Source: Pomphorhynchus laevis (taxonomy: Eukaryota > Acanthocephala > Palaeacanthocephala > Echinorhynchida > Pomphorhynchidae). From it: DNA of 64,000 nt. Below, piece after piece: positions 11,405 through 22,553 of this stretch (positions within the stretch are counted from its first letter, which is position 1; each line of letters opens with the position of its first letter). The stretch lies in assembly GCA_012934845.2 (NCBI GenBank), contig WNNJ02001593.1, positions 170,768-234,767 on the forward strand, in the 5' to 3' direction. Made by a program: the position numbers and the translations under genes. The notes under the pieces are model-generated. The model was not told where the DNA came from, did not search any database, and saw only the letters and a program-made list of their open reading frames with translations.

Positions 11405-13967
11405 TAAATCAGCTAACTGAATCTACGTATTGTTATATAATTATAAAATAAACAAAACGATAATGCTAAATCAAAATTTTAATAATTAAATAATAAAATT
11501 TATAATTGCTTTTAGATTTTCTATAATTTAAATCAAGTTATAAAATAAAATTTAAAATAAACGTCATTTTTATGAATTGACTAATAAATAACAGACGTTG
11601 TATCAGAATAAGAATTAGAGGTCATCAGGAGGAACTGCTATGCTATCAGGTTTCGGCCCCTAACTCCTCTACCCAACATAGCAGCGGGGCCAAATACATG
11701 CTAATGATGTATTTCCTCTGAAATAACTATCTAGTATCTTATTCTAATGCAAAGTATATTATTTATTATCCATCCATAAAAATTTGCCACTTAAGAGTTT
11801 AAATTTATTCTTTATATTATTGTGTTGATTTATATATTTTACTATTTTCTGCTTTATGTTATTTTTATAGTAACCTAGTTTAAAATATGTATCTATTAAA
11901 TTATTTAAATGATTTTGAAGAAAGCCAATATCATTACATATTGTTGCAATTCTTAAAATTTCATTATTTAATGTATTATATTTTATATTATATGGTATGC
12001 ATGAATGCTCATGCAAAAATATGTTTCTTGTAAATTTAAATATGTCATCTTTACGATATAAATTAATAGTAGTTTTAGTTAATGTTAATTTAATGTTCAT
12101 ATCTAGATATACACCTTCTTTATCATTAATATTGGTTTTGTTAAGAATAAGGCTTTCTGGATAAATGTGCTCACTAATTGAATAAAAATTAATTAGAATT
12201 AAATACACATATATCATCAATGTATCGAAACATATATTTCATATATTTATATTGTTTAGATTTAGTTTTTACACAGTTATGAACAAATTCATATTCTATA
12301 AAGCTTAAAAACAAGTCAGCTATAATTGGGCTACTATTACCACCCATTGGAACACCTTTTACTTGTCTAAATATAGATGTCCCTACTTTTAAATAATTTT
12401 GATTTATCAAAATATTTAAGGATTCTATTAATTCAATTTTATCCATATATTTATATTTATTTGATGGTTTAATTTTTGTTAGATAGGCGTTATAATTATT
12501 ATAACATATATATGTATATCTTTTTCCGAATATAAGGTTAATTAATTTTACTAACGCTTCTTTAATATCTACTAAATCTAGATTTGTATAAAGCGTACTA
12601 AAATCGTATGTATTTATATTTTGAAAATTTATTCCTTTTGTCTGTTCTAAAAATTCTTTTGTAGAATTAATACTGAAATAGTGTTTTATACCAGTATTAA
12701 TTTCGATTACCTTGCAATATTTTTTAAAATGTGCTTTAATTACTTTAAGTATTTTATTCATATAGACAGAAAGTGGTTTTAATGTACATTTAAACGCACT
12801 ACATATGAACCTAGGTTTTATTGGATTTTTATGTAATTTTGGATTCCAATATAATATAGGTATAGTTTTATTATCTAATTCAACCTTTATACCCTTTTTA
12901 TCCATTATAGAACAGTGACTTGTAATAATTGTTTCTAAACTCAACTCACTACGTTCATATGTTGGATTTACATTTAAATCATTAGAATTAACCTCTTTCA
13001 TTAGTATATCATAATAAAGCTTTTTGCATATGAAGACAAAGTTATTACTAGCTTTATCAATAGTTGTTATTATATAGTTATCCTTTAATTTAGTAAGTTC
13101 TTTATACATATCTTTATTAATTTTATCTTTCCTTTTATAATTGTTTGTTATTTTCATTTTATTTTTAATTTTATCAAATATATAATCTTTCCAAATTTTT
13201 ATCTTAGATATATTCGAGCTTTCACTATTAATCAGCTTACTAAAGTAATCATTTAAGTTATTATATAACGAACTGTAAATTTTATTTTTGTCGTTGTTGT
13301 TATTTAATCTATATTTATACCCTTTTACTAGCAGCTTTCTTAATTCACAATTTTCAATTAATTCTAGATTATGGGTACATATATGTTCATTTATTTTATC
13401 AAAACTAAGACTTTTACAATTGCATTCTGTTTCCATTATGTTTCTAATATTATCGTTACATATTGATTTTAATTCTTTATTATAATTACAAATTTTTCGT
13501 CCTAATGGTGGTAGGAGTTTATACCTTATTTTAGGAATATATTTACTTAAATCTGACCCTATTATTTCTTTACTTTTAGAATTATTTAAAAGTCCGGCTA
13601 TATTTATGTTATCTATACATTTATTAATGAAGTTTATGGTTAATGTATATTTTCTATTGTTATTATTTACATTTATTGTATGATTATAGTATTTTGTATT
13701 ACAATAACTGTCTATTATACAACTTAGCCTATCATAGTCGTTAATTAATTTTTGATTTATTGAACATATGATATCTTTAGAAAAACTTCTTATATTTACA
13801 TAAAGATCTTTTAGCTTATTATCACTTAAAAGTTGTTTTAACATTTCTAATTGTTCATTTATATACATATCTTTTTTAATATTTTTAACTTTATTTTTCC
13901 TATTCCTTTTATCACCATGACTTCTTGGTTTGCGTTTAACCGGATTATTATAATATAGTTCTAAAAA
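11405..13967 (-). mobile_element. Penelope-like element P1 (Naiad/Chlamys-like), 5' truncated
   Basis: The element spans an RT ORF (13868-12189), a C-terminal frame (12220-11759) and a 3' region of ~355 bp. That region contains a conserved structured segment (about 11616-11730) and ends at the shared terminus TCAGCTAACTGA (11409-11420 on the plus strand). Compared with P5 it is truncated upstream of the RT, so its GIY-YIG part is absent. One added base around 12192-12200 separates the two frames. It lies inside A4. Confidence 0.88.
12189..13868 (-). CDS. P1 Penelope-like reverse transcriptase ORF (559 aa)
   Basis: This is the longest RT frame of family P. Landmarks are WNPKLHKNPIKPRFICS (the K-x-H-K motif typical of Penelope RTs, ~residue 340), TYDFSTLYTNLDL (motif A, catalytic Asp), [19 protein letters not shown] (motif B) and [10 protein letters not shown] (motif C, IDD in place of YADD) near the end. 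The N-terminal ~300 residues are Lys/Asn-rich, with a Cys/His cluster (ETECNCKSL ... EHICTHNLE). The conserved C-terminal part ([14 protein letters not shown] type) is in the next frame at 12220-11759. Whether it is still expressed cannot be told; the downstream frame break suggests not. Confidence 0.85.
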   Translation of the reverse strand: MYINEQLEMLKQLLSDNKLKDLYVNIRSFSKDIICSINQKLINDYDRLSCIIDSYCNTKYYNHTINVNNNNRKYTLTINFINKCIDNINIAGLLNNSKSKEIIGSDLSKYIPKIRYKLLPPLGRKICNYNKELKSICNDNIRNIMETECNCKSLSFDKINEHICTHNLELIENCELRKLLVKGYKYRLNNNNDKNKIYSSLYNNLNDYFSKLINSESSNISKIKIWKDYIFDKIKNKMKITNNYKRKDKINKDMYKELTKLKDNYIITTIDKASNNFVFICKKLYYDILMKEVNSNDLNVNPTYERSELSLETIITSHCSIMDKKGIKVELDNKTIPILYWNPKLHKNPIKPRFICSAFKCTLKPLSVYMNKILKVIKAHFKKYCKVIEINTGIKHYFSINSTKEFLEQTKGINFQNINTYDFSTLYTNLDLVDIKEALVKLINLIFGKRYTYICYNNYNAYLTKIKPSNKYKYMDKIELIESLNILINQNYLKVGTSIFRQVKGVPMGGNSSPIIADLFLSFIEYEFVHNCVKTKSKQYKYMKYMFRYIDDICVFNSN

Positions 13968-15229
13968 ACCAACTTGCTCCCTAAATTTGCTACATTTAAG
14001 CTAAAGAATGGACTATCGAATATACTCTGCTCTCATTTCCAGCTAGGAGGAATAGGGATCGCCAACATATTATTTACCGCTTATATTGAGAAAACATCAT
14101 CAATAATGCTTCTATCGACTTATGATGGAGACTCTTTAGGTGATAGTCTACGCGAAAAGCAAAACACAGTAATTCATGAAATTACGCGATTCCGAAATCA
14201 AGCGCATCTAGATCGTGTATCAAAAATACTAATCGACCTAGCTCCCTCCCTACAAAACACTATTAAACATGCGGCACATCTTGGTGCCTTATCGTGGCTA
14301 AGTGCCTTACCGCTAAAACACGAGAAATTTTATCTATCCATCAATGAATTCACCGATGCAATCAACGCACGATATGGTAACTTTGATCAATGTCTCGATA
14401 AGCGATTGTGTTACTGCGGGTCGAATATAACCTTAGCGCACGCACTATCATGCAATTATGGAGCACTACCGATCATCCGACATAATGCAGTCCGGGATAC
14501 AATAGCAAGTGCTCTGAGCTTAGTTGGCCACAATGTCGGAATTGAACCGGAGGTTATGAATGTTCCGGATAATATTACCTTTGAAAACTAAACGACAAAG
14601 AACAAACAATGTGCACGGCTAGATATAGTATGCTCTGGTGTTTACGGTTCTCGATTCGAGCGAACGTTCTACGACGTTTATGTGTTTTCAACACAAGCTC
14701 AATCAAACATTACTCGTGCACATGAATCGGCCTTCGAGTACAACGAAAACCGGTAAAAATTGAAGTACAGTGAAAGAGTGCGAAGAATTGAAAACAGTTA
14801 ATTTGTACCATTAGTCTTTTCAACAGCAGGAGGATTTGGCAAAGAAGCTAGCATGTTAGTGAAAACAATTGCCTCGACGCTAGCACAAAATGGACCATTA
14901 AGTTACAGTGATTTAGCAGTGAAACTTAAGAAAAAGATAATCTTCGAAATCGCTCGGTCAATATCTGCTAGTTTGCGAAGTTTACGCTCATCCCGTGGTA
15001 CGCCACTGCGTTTAGGCGAGCGAGCAGTATTACAACCAGTACAGTAACAAATAGGAATCCTCCAGTACTAATTTTCGGAAAAACAAAATCTTTTGTTTAT
15101 TATAATAAATATCTCTCTTTAAAAAATTATTCACCTTAAAAATGTTTGATAACTAATAAACATACATTTGAGATAAATAACATACACTAATTACAGTGTT
15201 CCAGCTAATTACAACGTCGTCTCCTAATT

Positions 15230-18200
15230 ACAAGATCTAATATACATACATAAATACAAATATACACAAATCAATAACAACGAGCCAAGTTAATTACAAG
15301 TCTAATAACAACGAGCCAAGTTAATTACAATACCTACACATACAATCGCGACACAAACGGTATCGATCCATACCATTCGTCGATCAAGGAAGTCGTACGC
15401 TCAGGGCACATCCCGAGGTGTGCGTTGAAAGGACAACGAGCCAAAAAAAAGTTTGGAATAACTGCCGAAAACTAAATTACAAATATAATGCCAAGAGGTC
15501 AACCGACAAGTATCATGAAATGCTGTACGTGCAATGGCCAAGCAGCGAAATGCAAGGGTTGCAAGTGTGCGGGAGCAGGAAAGCCATGTATCAGTTGTTC
15601 GGCTCCGAATTGTTGTAACAGAAACAATCGCCAACATATTGCCCCCAGGCGGAATCTTTGAGTTCGGTTGCGAAACCAGTAAGTACAGTGGAGGACTTGA
15701 ATCCTCTCGGTATTGATCAAAGTCAGGATGCACTTGTTATAGTCAGTGATAGGGTCACCCACCAAACCGGTGAGCGAGGCACAGATGACATATTCATGGA
15801 CGATGCATATCGTGAAGTTATCGTATGGAAACTTAATCTATACAGCCTTCCAAAATGTAATACGAGCAATGATTTTGTGAAAACTTTGGCTGGGCTGTAC
15901 TCGATCGCAGCATCTAATCGTGAAATCACCAAGTCAACACTCAAGTAGATTGTAGTGTTTTGTCAAGTGGTTCTACAAGCCACTGGAAAAAGTAAAACAA
16001 GAGTAATCAGGGAAAATATATGTCGCCGCATGACTCTGGAAAAGTGGCAGATTGTCCGATCTGATGAACGAATCTCGTATACTTCAAAGAAGTCGCTCGT
16101 TTGGAAATTCTGTCCATAATTCTCCCAGTTGGATTAAAAAGGTATGTCAATTGGTATCCTATGGAAAAACTACGACGGCAATGCAACTACTCGATAATCC
16201 CACTTCACACAGACGTGTTCTGGGGCTTGAAGACCGCTTTGGTGGTGTTTCAGTAAGGGACAGTCTGATCCGTTTACATCCCACCTCAAAGGAAGCATGC
16301 GAGCGGGCGTTATTGAGGAAGCCTATTATTGGAATAATTAATCACCACCAAGTTCGTTTTCATGATTTGGGTGTTAGGGACATCTTAGCTGCCGCACGTC
16401 GTACTCACGGAAGTGCGGGTCCATCCGGTGTTGACGCAATCTCTTGGAGACATATGCTGGAATCTTTCGGGACAAGTTCGATCCAATTAGCCTCAAGTCT
16501 AGCCGACTTTGCAATTGTTATTGCAACAGCTACTCTGTAGCCAGGGGATTTGGAAGCCTTCACAGCAAGTAGACTAGTGCCCCTAGATAAGAATCCCGGA
16601 ATACGTCCTATAGGGATTGGTGATGTGTGTCGCAGAATAATAGGCAAAGTCCTTGCTAAACGAATATCCATCGATCTTCAAGCTGTCTCGTCCTGCATTC
16701 AGTTATGTTCCGGTCAGCGCTGTGGTACTGAGGCTGTTGTCCACTCTGTTCGGAAGCTGTACGTGGAAAACAATACATCGTGTATCCTTCAACTCGATGC
16801 TACTAATGCATTTAATTGCATAAACCGCTCACTCGCCCTAGAAAATATCAATTATGTTTGCCCCTTTCTATCAACCGTCCTCCACGACATCTATGGGGAA
16901 CCAGCTGCACTTCTAGTAGAAGATGAGGTTATATACTCGCAAGAAGGTTTCACACAGGGTGATCCACTGGCAATGATTGCTTTTGCAGCGGCCTCTCTCC
17001 CACTGATCAACGCATTGCAAACGGCAGCTCCACAAGTTGCACACCGTTGTTATGCCGATGATGCTCATTGTGTCAGCAGTAATACTTATCTAATGGCGAT
17101 TTGGAAATTGATTAGAGACATCGGGCCTCAATATGGTTTTTTTATAAACGAGGACAAACGCCAACTATTAGTGCACGAAGATGACCTAACTCGAACGAAG
17201 ACAATTTTAGCCGATTCCGGACTTCGAGTAGTTTGCAGTGGCTTGTCAGTACTTGGGTCACCTATTGGGAGTAACTCATTCATATCTGATTTTGTTAAGT
17301 CCAAAGTAGACAAATGGATTTGATCGCTGTCAAACCTAGTTGAAGTGGCGAATGAGAGTCCACACGTCGCATTTGTATTGCTTACACAGGCATTCAAATT
17401 CAAATGGAGCTACTTACAGCGAACTTGTGATTTATCAGTGTTGCACTTTGAGCGTATCTCTGATATGATTCAACACAATATTATTCCGGCAATTGTTGGT
17501 ACTGTTCCAGAAGTTGACTGCTGGCAAGTAATTACACTCCCATTACGTTTCGGAGGACTAGGCATTTCTTTCTCAGATGCTCATCATGACACCTGTATAA
17601 GACTCGAGAAGGAGGAAGCTTGTAAGCAAAGGGTGGCAATCATCAAAATTATCAATGAACAAATGAGCTCCAAATTGAAATACACATCAATTGTCGGGGC
17701 ATCATCTTGGTTATCCGACAAACCACTAATTAAATCGTGTTGTCAGCTCAATAAAAAACAGTTTCACGACGCCATCGCCACTCGTTATGGCTGGGAACCC
17801 CCTGATGCTCCTGCATTATGTATGTGCGGCCAACCATTTAGTGTCGTGCACTCAAATTCTTGTCAAGCTGGTGGTCTGCCGTCAATTCGCCACGATACGG
17901 TGCGGGATTTGTTGGCAAGGAAATTGTCCACTGTATGCGTTTGTGTATCAACAGAGCTGACTTTACAATCACTTACAGAAAATGTTCATTTCGAATCGAG
18001 TTCTACTACAACCAACCCCAATGCTAGGTTGGATATAGAGTGTCATGGGTTATACGGCAACAGGATGGAGCGGTCCTTAATGGACGTTTGTATCTTTAAT
18101 CGTCTTGCTCCTTCTTATTCGTCGGGATCGATAGTTAGCCATTTTCAATATCACGAGAGGAGAAAAAACGCAAAGTATGGTGAGTGAGTTGCTAGATTTG

Positions 18201-18530
18201 AGAGAGCTACTTTTTTACCGGTCATATTTGCCGCAAATAGTGGAATTGGAGTGAACGCAGACACAGTGTTGAGGCAGATTGCGAAGCTTCAAGCGGGTTC
18301 CACTCAAACTCCTTACAGCGAGTGCATTCGTTATTTACGCTGTAAAGTGTCATTCTCGCTGGTGAAATTATCGTCCATGTGTGTAATGGCCGCTCGTTCA
18401 ACACGGATACCCCCGTTTTCCAAACCGGATCTTCTGGTCTTGAAGAGCAAGGAAATCCCTGAGTTTCATGTGTTATACTTATTATTTGTACCTGAAAAGT
18501 AAATTTCGGGCCCATTCAAGGGTAACCATT
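15230..18530 (+). mobile_element. LINE family A copy A5, near full length, decayed
   Basis: The ORF starts at 15489 (MPRGQPTSIMKCC, then a CXC-like cluster CKGCKC...CISCSAPNCC). It breaks after ~58 codons and continues through 15658-15948, 16052-16540 (GSAGPSGVDAISWRHML), 16550-17323 (RLVPLDKNPGIRPIGIGD, LDATNAFNCINRS, FTQGDPLAMIAFAAASLPL, RCYADDAHCV) and 17345-18187 (LCMCGQPFSVVHSNSC, PSIRHDTVRDLL, ARLDIEC...RSLMDVCIFN). The tail follows to ~18500, with the terminal hairpin at 18508-18527. All domains of intact copy A6 are present, but at least four stops or frameshifts kill it. The 5' UTR (15060-15488) holds a ~27-bp unit (AACAACGAGCCAAGTTAATT) twice at about 15275-15330. Confidence 0.9.
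18508..18527 (+). repeat. 3'-terminal hairpin of LINE A5
   Basis: GCCC-ATTCAA-GGGT followed by AACC. The same 4-bp stem/6-base loop with trailing AACC occurs at the 3' ends of A6 (25859-25879), A7 (31635-31653, minus), A13 (31451-31469) and D1 (2207-2224, minus). It probably acts as a 3' recognition element for the RT, which is an inference from position. Confidence 0.65.
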
Positions 18531-18616
18531 ACAATGTAATTTGTAATGACGGGTAAATATTTGCAGTTGCAAACCCCAGTCTTTGCAAGGGAACAAGGAG
18601 CCTTTGTTGTTTCAAA

Positions 18617-18700
18617 TCACCGTATAGCTTTTCTCCCAACTTCAATCCAGTTGTGGGGAGTACAAGCTACTGATGAGAGCCAACTAGCTCGAAACGGTGA
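18617..18700 (+). ncRNA. Hammerhead ribozyme, type III, complete core
   Basis: Helix III pairs TCACCGT (18617-18623) with ACGGTGA (18694-18700), 7 of 7 bp. The scissile nucleotide is A18624 (GUA context). Helix I is a closed hairpin: TAGCTT (18625-18630) with AAGCTA (18664-18669), CTCCC (18633-18637) with GGGAG (18656-18660), and AAC with GTT. The box CTGATGA is 18670-18676. Helix II is GAGC (18677-18680) with GCTC (18687-18690) and loop CAACTA. The box GAA(A) is 18691-18694. Every conserved core position fits. Predicted cleavage is between 18624 and 18625. It lies between A5 and the E LINE, and the host transcript is unknown. The small overlapping frame 18546-18749 is probably not a gene. 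Confidence 0.85.
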
Positions 18701-18929
18701 CTTTGTCATTTGCGACAATTTCACTGTTGAATTTATTTCGTGGTGCTGACGCCCTGATATCAATGTAATTTGTGTTCAATTAAAATTATTATTAAAAAAT
18801 AAAATTATTATTGGGCTCATGGACTCTTACACGTAAGCATAAACCCGTAAAGCTCCGTTTCTTAAATTTATATAAACATCCAGAACAACCGAAAACTACT
18901 AAGTACACAGGGTATTACAGATTCAAAAG

Positions 18930-20145
18930 ATGATTGTTTCTAAGATTGAAGCAGCTTTTCAATTTCTCAAAGAACGGAAATATGATGATAGTCTTAATTG
19001 TATCTCGAAGGCGATTCTAAGCGCATGTTCACATAAGAAGGTACGAAACATAATGCCTCATCTTAAGAAAATTATGCATATCCCGACTTGGCTTCGTAGA
19101 CTTCAATCTCGTCTTATATCTGAAAGCAGAAGACGTCGTTATGAATTGCACGTATCCGATAGTTATACTCAATTGAGACGCTTGTATAACACACACATGC
19201 GCGAGTATAAAAAAGCAACATTAATTGCGATGGAAGCTGATCGTTTAGATAGTGCGGAACTGTACCCATGGAAAATAAAACTAAAACGTAAAGATGACGG
19301 ATCTAGAGTTCCTTTAGATCAATGGCTCGTTCATTTAAAAAAAGTATTACATGATGATTCCATCGTCGTCCTAAATAACATTCAAAGTTCGACTAGAAAT
19401 ATCCCGATTACGATGGTAGACTCAGATCCAATTAACTCTTTGATTACTAGCGAGGAAGTTGAATCAGCATTGTTACGCATGGCACACAAAAAAGCCGCTG
19501 GTCCCGATGACGTATGTGTAGAACATCTGAAATCGTCTCTCCCACTTCTTAGCAATTATTGGTTACATATGTTTAACTAGTTTCTATGTGGAGATCCGCT
19601 ACCTCAGGAATGGAGAGAGGGAATGGTGAAGGTTCTTTACAACGGTAAGAGTAATAGATATCTCCCTGATTCCTATCGTGGTATATCGCTCCTGAATCAT
19701 TCATACAAACTCTTGACGCAGATCGTTTATATACAACTAATTAAACATCGCAGCATTTACTTCCATTTGAGCAATATGGATTTCGACAAGGCAGAAGTAC
19801 GAGTGAGGCTCTTAGAGTTTTACGAGCACTTGTAATAGAAAAGTTCGAAGCGCATAAATCACTCTACACGATTTTTGTAGACTTTGAGAAGGCTTTTGAT
19901 TCCATAGATCGAAACTTATTATTGAGAAAGGTTGAACATGCTAAAGTATATGGCCGCTTTCTTCAACTTATCAGCAGCATCCTTCAACCAAGTTCACTTA
20001 GAATATTTGACGGGATTCAGTTTTCACAATCCTTTTGCGTAAACCGTGGTGTCTTGCAAGGAAATCCTCTTAGCCCTCTACTTTTTGCTTTCTTCGTTAT
20101 GGACCTCCCAAAGTGCCTATGTCGAAATTCGAATAGGGTATGGTC
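18930..20145 (+). mobile_element. LINE family E, RT fragment, 5'-truncated
   Basis: The first frame (18930-19580) has an Arg/Lys-rich region (TWLRRLQSRLISESRRRRYE), then DDVCVEHLKSSLP after KKAAGPD, a typical start of a LINE RT (A-GPD motif). A stop follows, then PDSYRGISLLNHSYKLLT (19623-19835), a frame change, FVDFEKAFDSIDRN (motif A, ~19880) and GVLQGNPLSPLLFAFF (motif B, ~20050). Motif C is absent because at ~20145 the sequence switches to family A RT. Clade not assigned. Confidence 0.8.
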
Positions 20146-20712
20146 AGTGATGTATGATAAAGTCTCTCGAAAAGTAGTAGGCAAGGTTGTGGCGAAAAGA
20201 ATTTCGGAAGATATCCATAAAGTAACTGGTTATGTTCAATTATGCTCTGGCCAACGATGTGGTATTGAGATGCCAATTCATTCCACAAGAGAACTATTTG
20301 ATAGTAGCGATGACATGTGTATATTATAACTAGATGCATCCAACGCTTTTAATCGCATAAATCGTTTAGTTGCTTTGAACAATGTAAAGTTCATATGTCC
20401 TTCTATATCCACTGTACTAAGAAATATCTACAAATGCCCTAATATACTGACAGTCGACAATGATTTTTTAGAATCATCAGGTGGATTTACTCAAGGTGAC
20501 ACGCTTTCCATGATTGCGTTTGCCGCGGCGTCTCTTCCGTTGATTAATGTTCTTTCAAAGGCTGCCTCGAATACAGTACATCGCTGGTATGCGGATGACT
20601 CTAACATTATCGGAAGTATGAAGGACCTTAAGACGATTTGGGATACTGTGCGTCGAGTCGGTCCTGATTTTGGATTTTTACAAGAAGGCGAGGAAACAGG
20701 AATATTTATTTG
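20146..20712 (+). mobile_element. LINE family A, RT-only fragment A12 fused to E
   Basis: From ~20150 the frame continues as family A RT: KVVGKVVAKRISEDI, YVQLCSGQRCGIEMP, LDASNAFNRINR (motif A), GGFTQGDTLSMIAFAAASLP (motif B), HRWYADDSNIIG (motif C) and RVGPDFGF, stopping at 20712. Neither the CXC N-terminus nor the CCHC/REL C-terminus is present. The first ~180 bp are in the same open frame as the end of family E (19922-20329), so the join reads through. One stop lies near 20328. Confidence 0.82.
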
Positions 20713-20714
20713 AA

Positions 20715-22010
20715 TAAAAAAACCAATATTTCGACTGCACTACGGCACGTCATCTTCAGGGTCTAGAAATAAAACACATTAGTAAAAGGAATTAGAAAGT
20801 GCAAAAAAATAATAAAAAATATATAAAAAAATTGTTTATCCATTGTCTATCTGTACTGATGTTGGCAAACACAAATTTCTAGCAACTAAGTTTAAACTAA
20901 GCTTTAATGTGATGTCTGCTTTATTGTTAGGGACTATGCAATCTTTAAAAGTTTCAAGATACATGGCTTCAATAATTTTGCGCTTTGTTTTGTTCGTTTC
21001 TTTCTTCAGTGGTGTAATTAGGTTAATGTCCATTAAGTGGTTATTAACACCTATATGATGAGAAATGGCACCATAGGGATGTATACTGTCCGTGTAATGC
21101 TTTCTTCATTACATATGAGTGTTCTTTGGCACGAATAGCTAACGGTCTTCCTGTTTAGCCCACATATATTTTCTTACACTGAAGGCATGGAAAATTGTAG
21201 ACAACACCAGCTGATTCAAATTCTGGTTTTAGTTTGAACATACTGGATAGCCTAGGTAGTGAACGAGTGAAGGGAAATATATCATCTCTACATAGACCGA
21301 GATTGCTACACATTAAGGAATGTGCCTTCTAGTTGATGAATGGGACCTCGATGAACTTTTTCCCTTCAATTGCAAATCGTTGTCTTTGATCATTTATGAT
21401 GCGACGGGCATGATGGATTGCGCGATTAATGATATTAGGTGGAAGGTCTGCTTGTTTTAGTAAGAAATAGATATTATTTAATTCATCCCGAAGTAAATGT
21501 TCATTTGAGCAAATACGGTGTGCTCGCAGGAATAGGTATCGTGCCTGTGACGTTTCCCATTTTACAGGTGAATGAGATGACCAGCTAGTTACAGTGTTAG
21601 GGATATCCTTCCTGTGCACTGTTGTACGGATTGGATTACCTAACAAACGTCCAAAAACTAATGCGGTTGTTATCAGGGTGTTCAATACTCCAATTAATAT
21701 TATTGTTTAGAATTTAGGACTTCAATAATAGAATAGTCTAGAGGTACATCAGAATCAAATGCCATGAATGCATCATCCACGTAACGCACCTAGAATCTTA
21801 GGCTGGGTAAGCGTTGGTAAATGTCACCCTCCCAATTTCGTAAATAAATCTCAGCCAACGCCGGTCCTAATGGAGATCCCATTGCGACACCGTTAGATTG
21901 GACATACATATTTTTGTTGAACACAAAATGGTTTTTGTTAGTGCAGAACGAGATGAGTTCAAACCATTCTGAAAAATCGAGTGTCCAGTTATGTTCCTTT
22001 TAGAACAGAA
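20715..22010 (-). mobile_element. Canonical Penelope Q1, 3' half (RT motif B to GIY-YIG)
   Basis: Reading on the minus strand from 22010: FVFNKNMYVQSNGVAMGSPL (motif B) and RYVDDAFMAF (motif C), then the frame 21685-21329 (GNPIRTTVHRKDI, FLRAHRICSNEHLL). Below 21330 comes a GIY-YIG segment (YNFPCLQCKKIYVG, TGRPLAIRAKEHSY). GIY-YIG after the RT is the usual Penelope order. The 5' half of the same element is at 27104-27700, displaced by a later insertion. Several stops and frameshifts are visible. The 3' end (about 20715-20765) has a GACTGCACTACGGCACGTC palindrome-like terminus. Confidence 0.85.
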
Positions 22011-22145
22011 TTTTTAGAACAGACAAAAGGAATAAATTTTCAAAATATAAATACATACGATTTTAGTACGCTTTATACAAATCTAGATTTAGTAGATATT
22101 AAAGAAGCGTTAGTAAAACTAATTAATCTTATATTCGGAAAAATA
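22006..22145 (+). mobile_element. Penelope-like element P2, 5' (left) piece
   Basis: Bases 22006-22145 encode LEQTKGINFQNINTYDFSTL and [18 protein letters not shown], the RT motif-A region of family P, starting abruptly inside Q1. The reading continues after the A6 insertion at about 25985. P2 is 5' truncated at its junction with Q1. Confidence 0.88.
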
Positions 22146-22475
22146 TAACATATTTTATAAATATATTTTATAAATATATTTTATAAATATTTATAAAATA
22201 TGTAATAATAATTACATATTAATTATTATTAATATTAATTATTACATATGAATTTAATTTTCTCTCGCTCGTGCTGTTTTAACCCGCCTGTGAGCTCCTC
22301 GCACGTTCAGCAGCAAAATATATCGCAGGAACATAGTAAATTATTGGTAAACATACATAATAGTATCAATGCTTTGAAATCGGATTTACACCCTCAAACG
22401 TTTCATCGAGATGTATACAATGGGCACGGTCTACTAGAACCAACCATATTCAGAATTCAATATAACAAACTAAAA

Positions 22476-22553
22476 CTCACGACAACCTCACGACAACCTC
22501 ACGACAACCTCACGACAACCTCACGACAACCTCACGACAATCTCACGACAATA
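22476..22553 (+). repeat. 11-bp tandem array in A6 5' UTR
   Basis: About seven head-to-tail copies of CTCACGACAAC, with one C-to-T variant near the end. There are no spacers, so this is a minisatellite and not a CRISPR. It lies ~210 bp before the A6 start codon. Confidence 0.93.

Larger units (their letters stand above)
9640..15046 (+). mobile_element. LINE family A copy A4, split by Penelope-like element P1
   Basis: The left part (9640-11404) encodes the region before RT and the RT: GSAGPSGLDSRAW, FNLTNRAVALHN, a QVDPFAM variant of QGDPLAM, IWYADDANFVG and VLGSPIGFDDY. It ends at WNELEDIIN. The right part (13968-15046) resumes with LGGIGIANILF, SWLSALPLKHEKFYLS, LCYCGSNITLAHALSC, IIRHNAVRDTI and the C-terminal tail. 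The missing centre is exactly filled by P1, so P1 inserted into A4. The N-terminal CXC module is absent (5' truncation). A frameshift near 11042-11108 and more at 14591-14760 show it is dead. Confidence 0.88.

Noticed and set aside
11616-11730. Canonical type I hammerhead in the P 3' region
   Set aside because: Boxes occur only in permuted order and the G before AAA would have to be shared with helix II. Kept only as a structured-RNA candidate.
18546-18749. 67-codon ORF
   Set aside because: It covers the hammerhead ribozyme, has no recognisable motif, and is the length expected by chance.
22476-22553. CRISPR-like repeat
   Set aside because: 11-bp units without spacers in a eukaryotic LINE leader.
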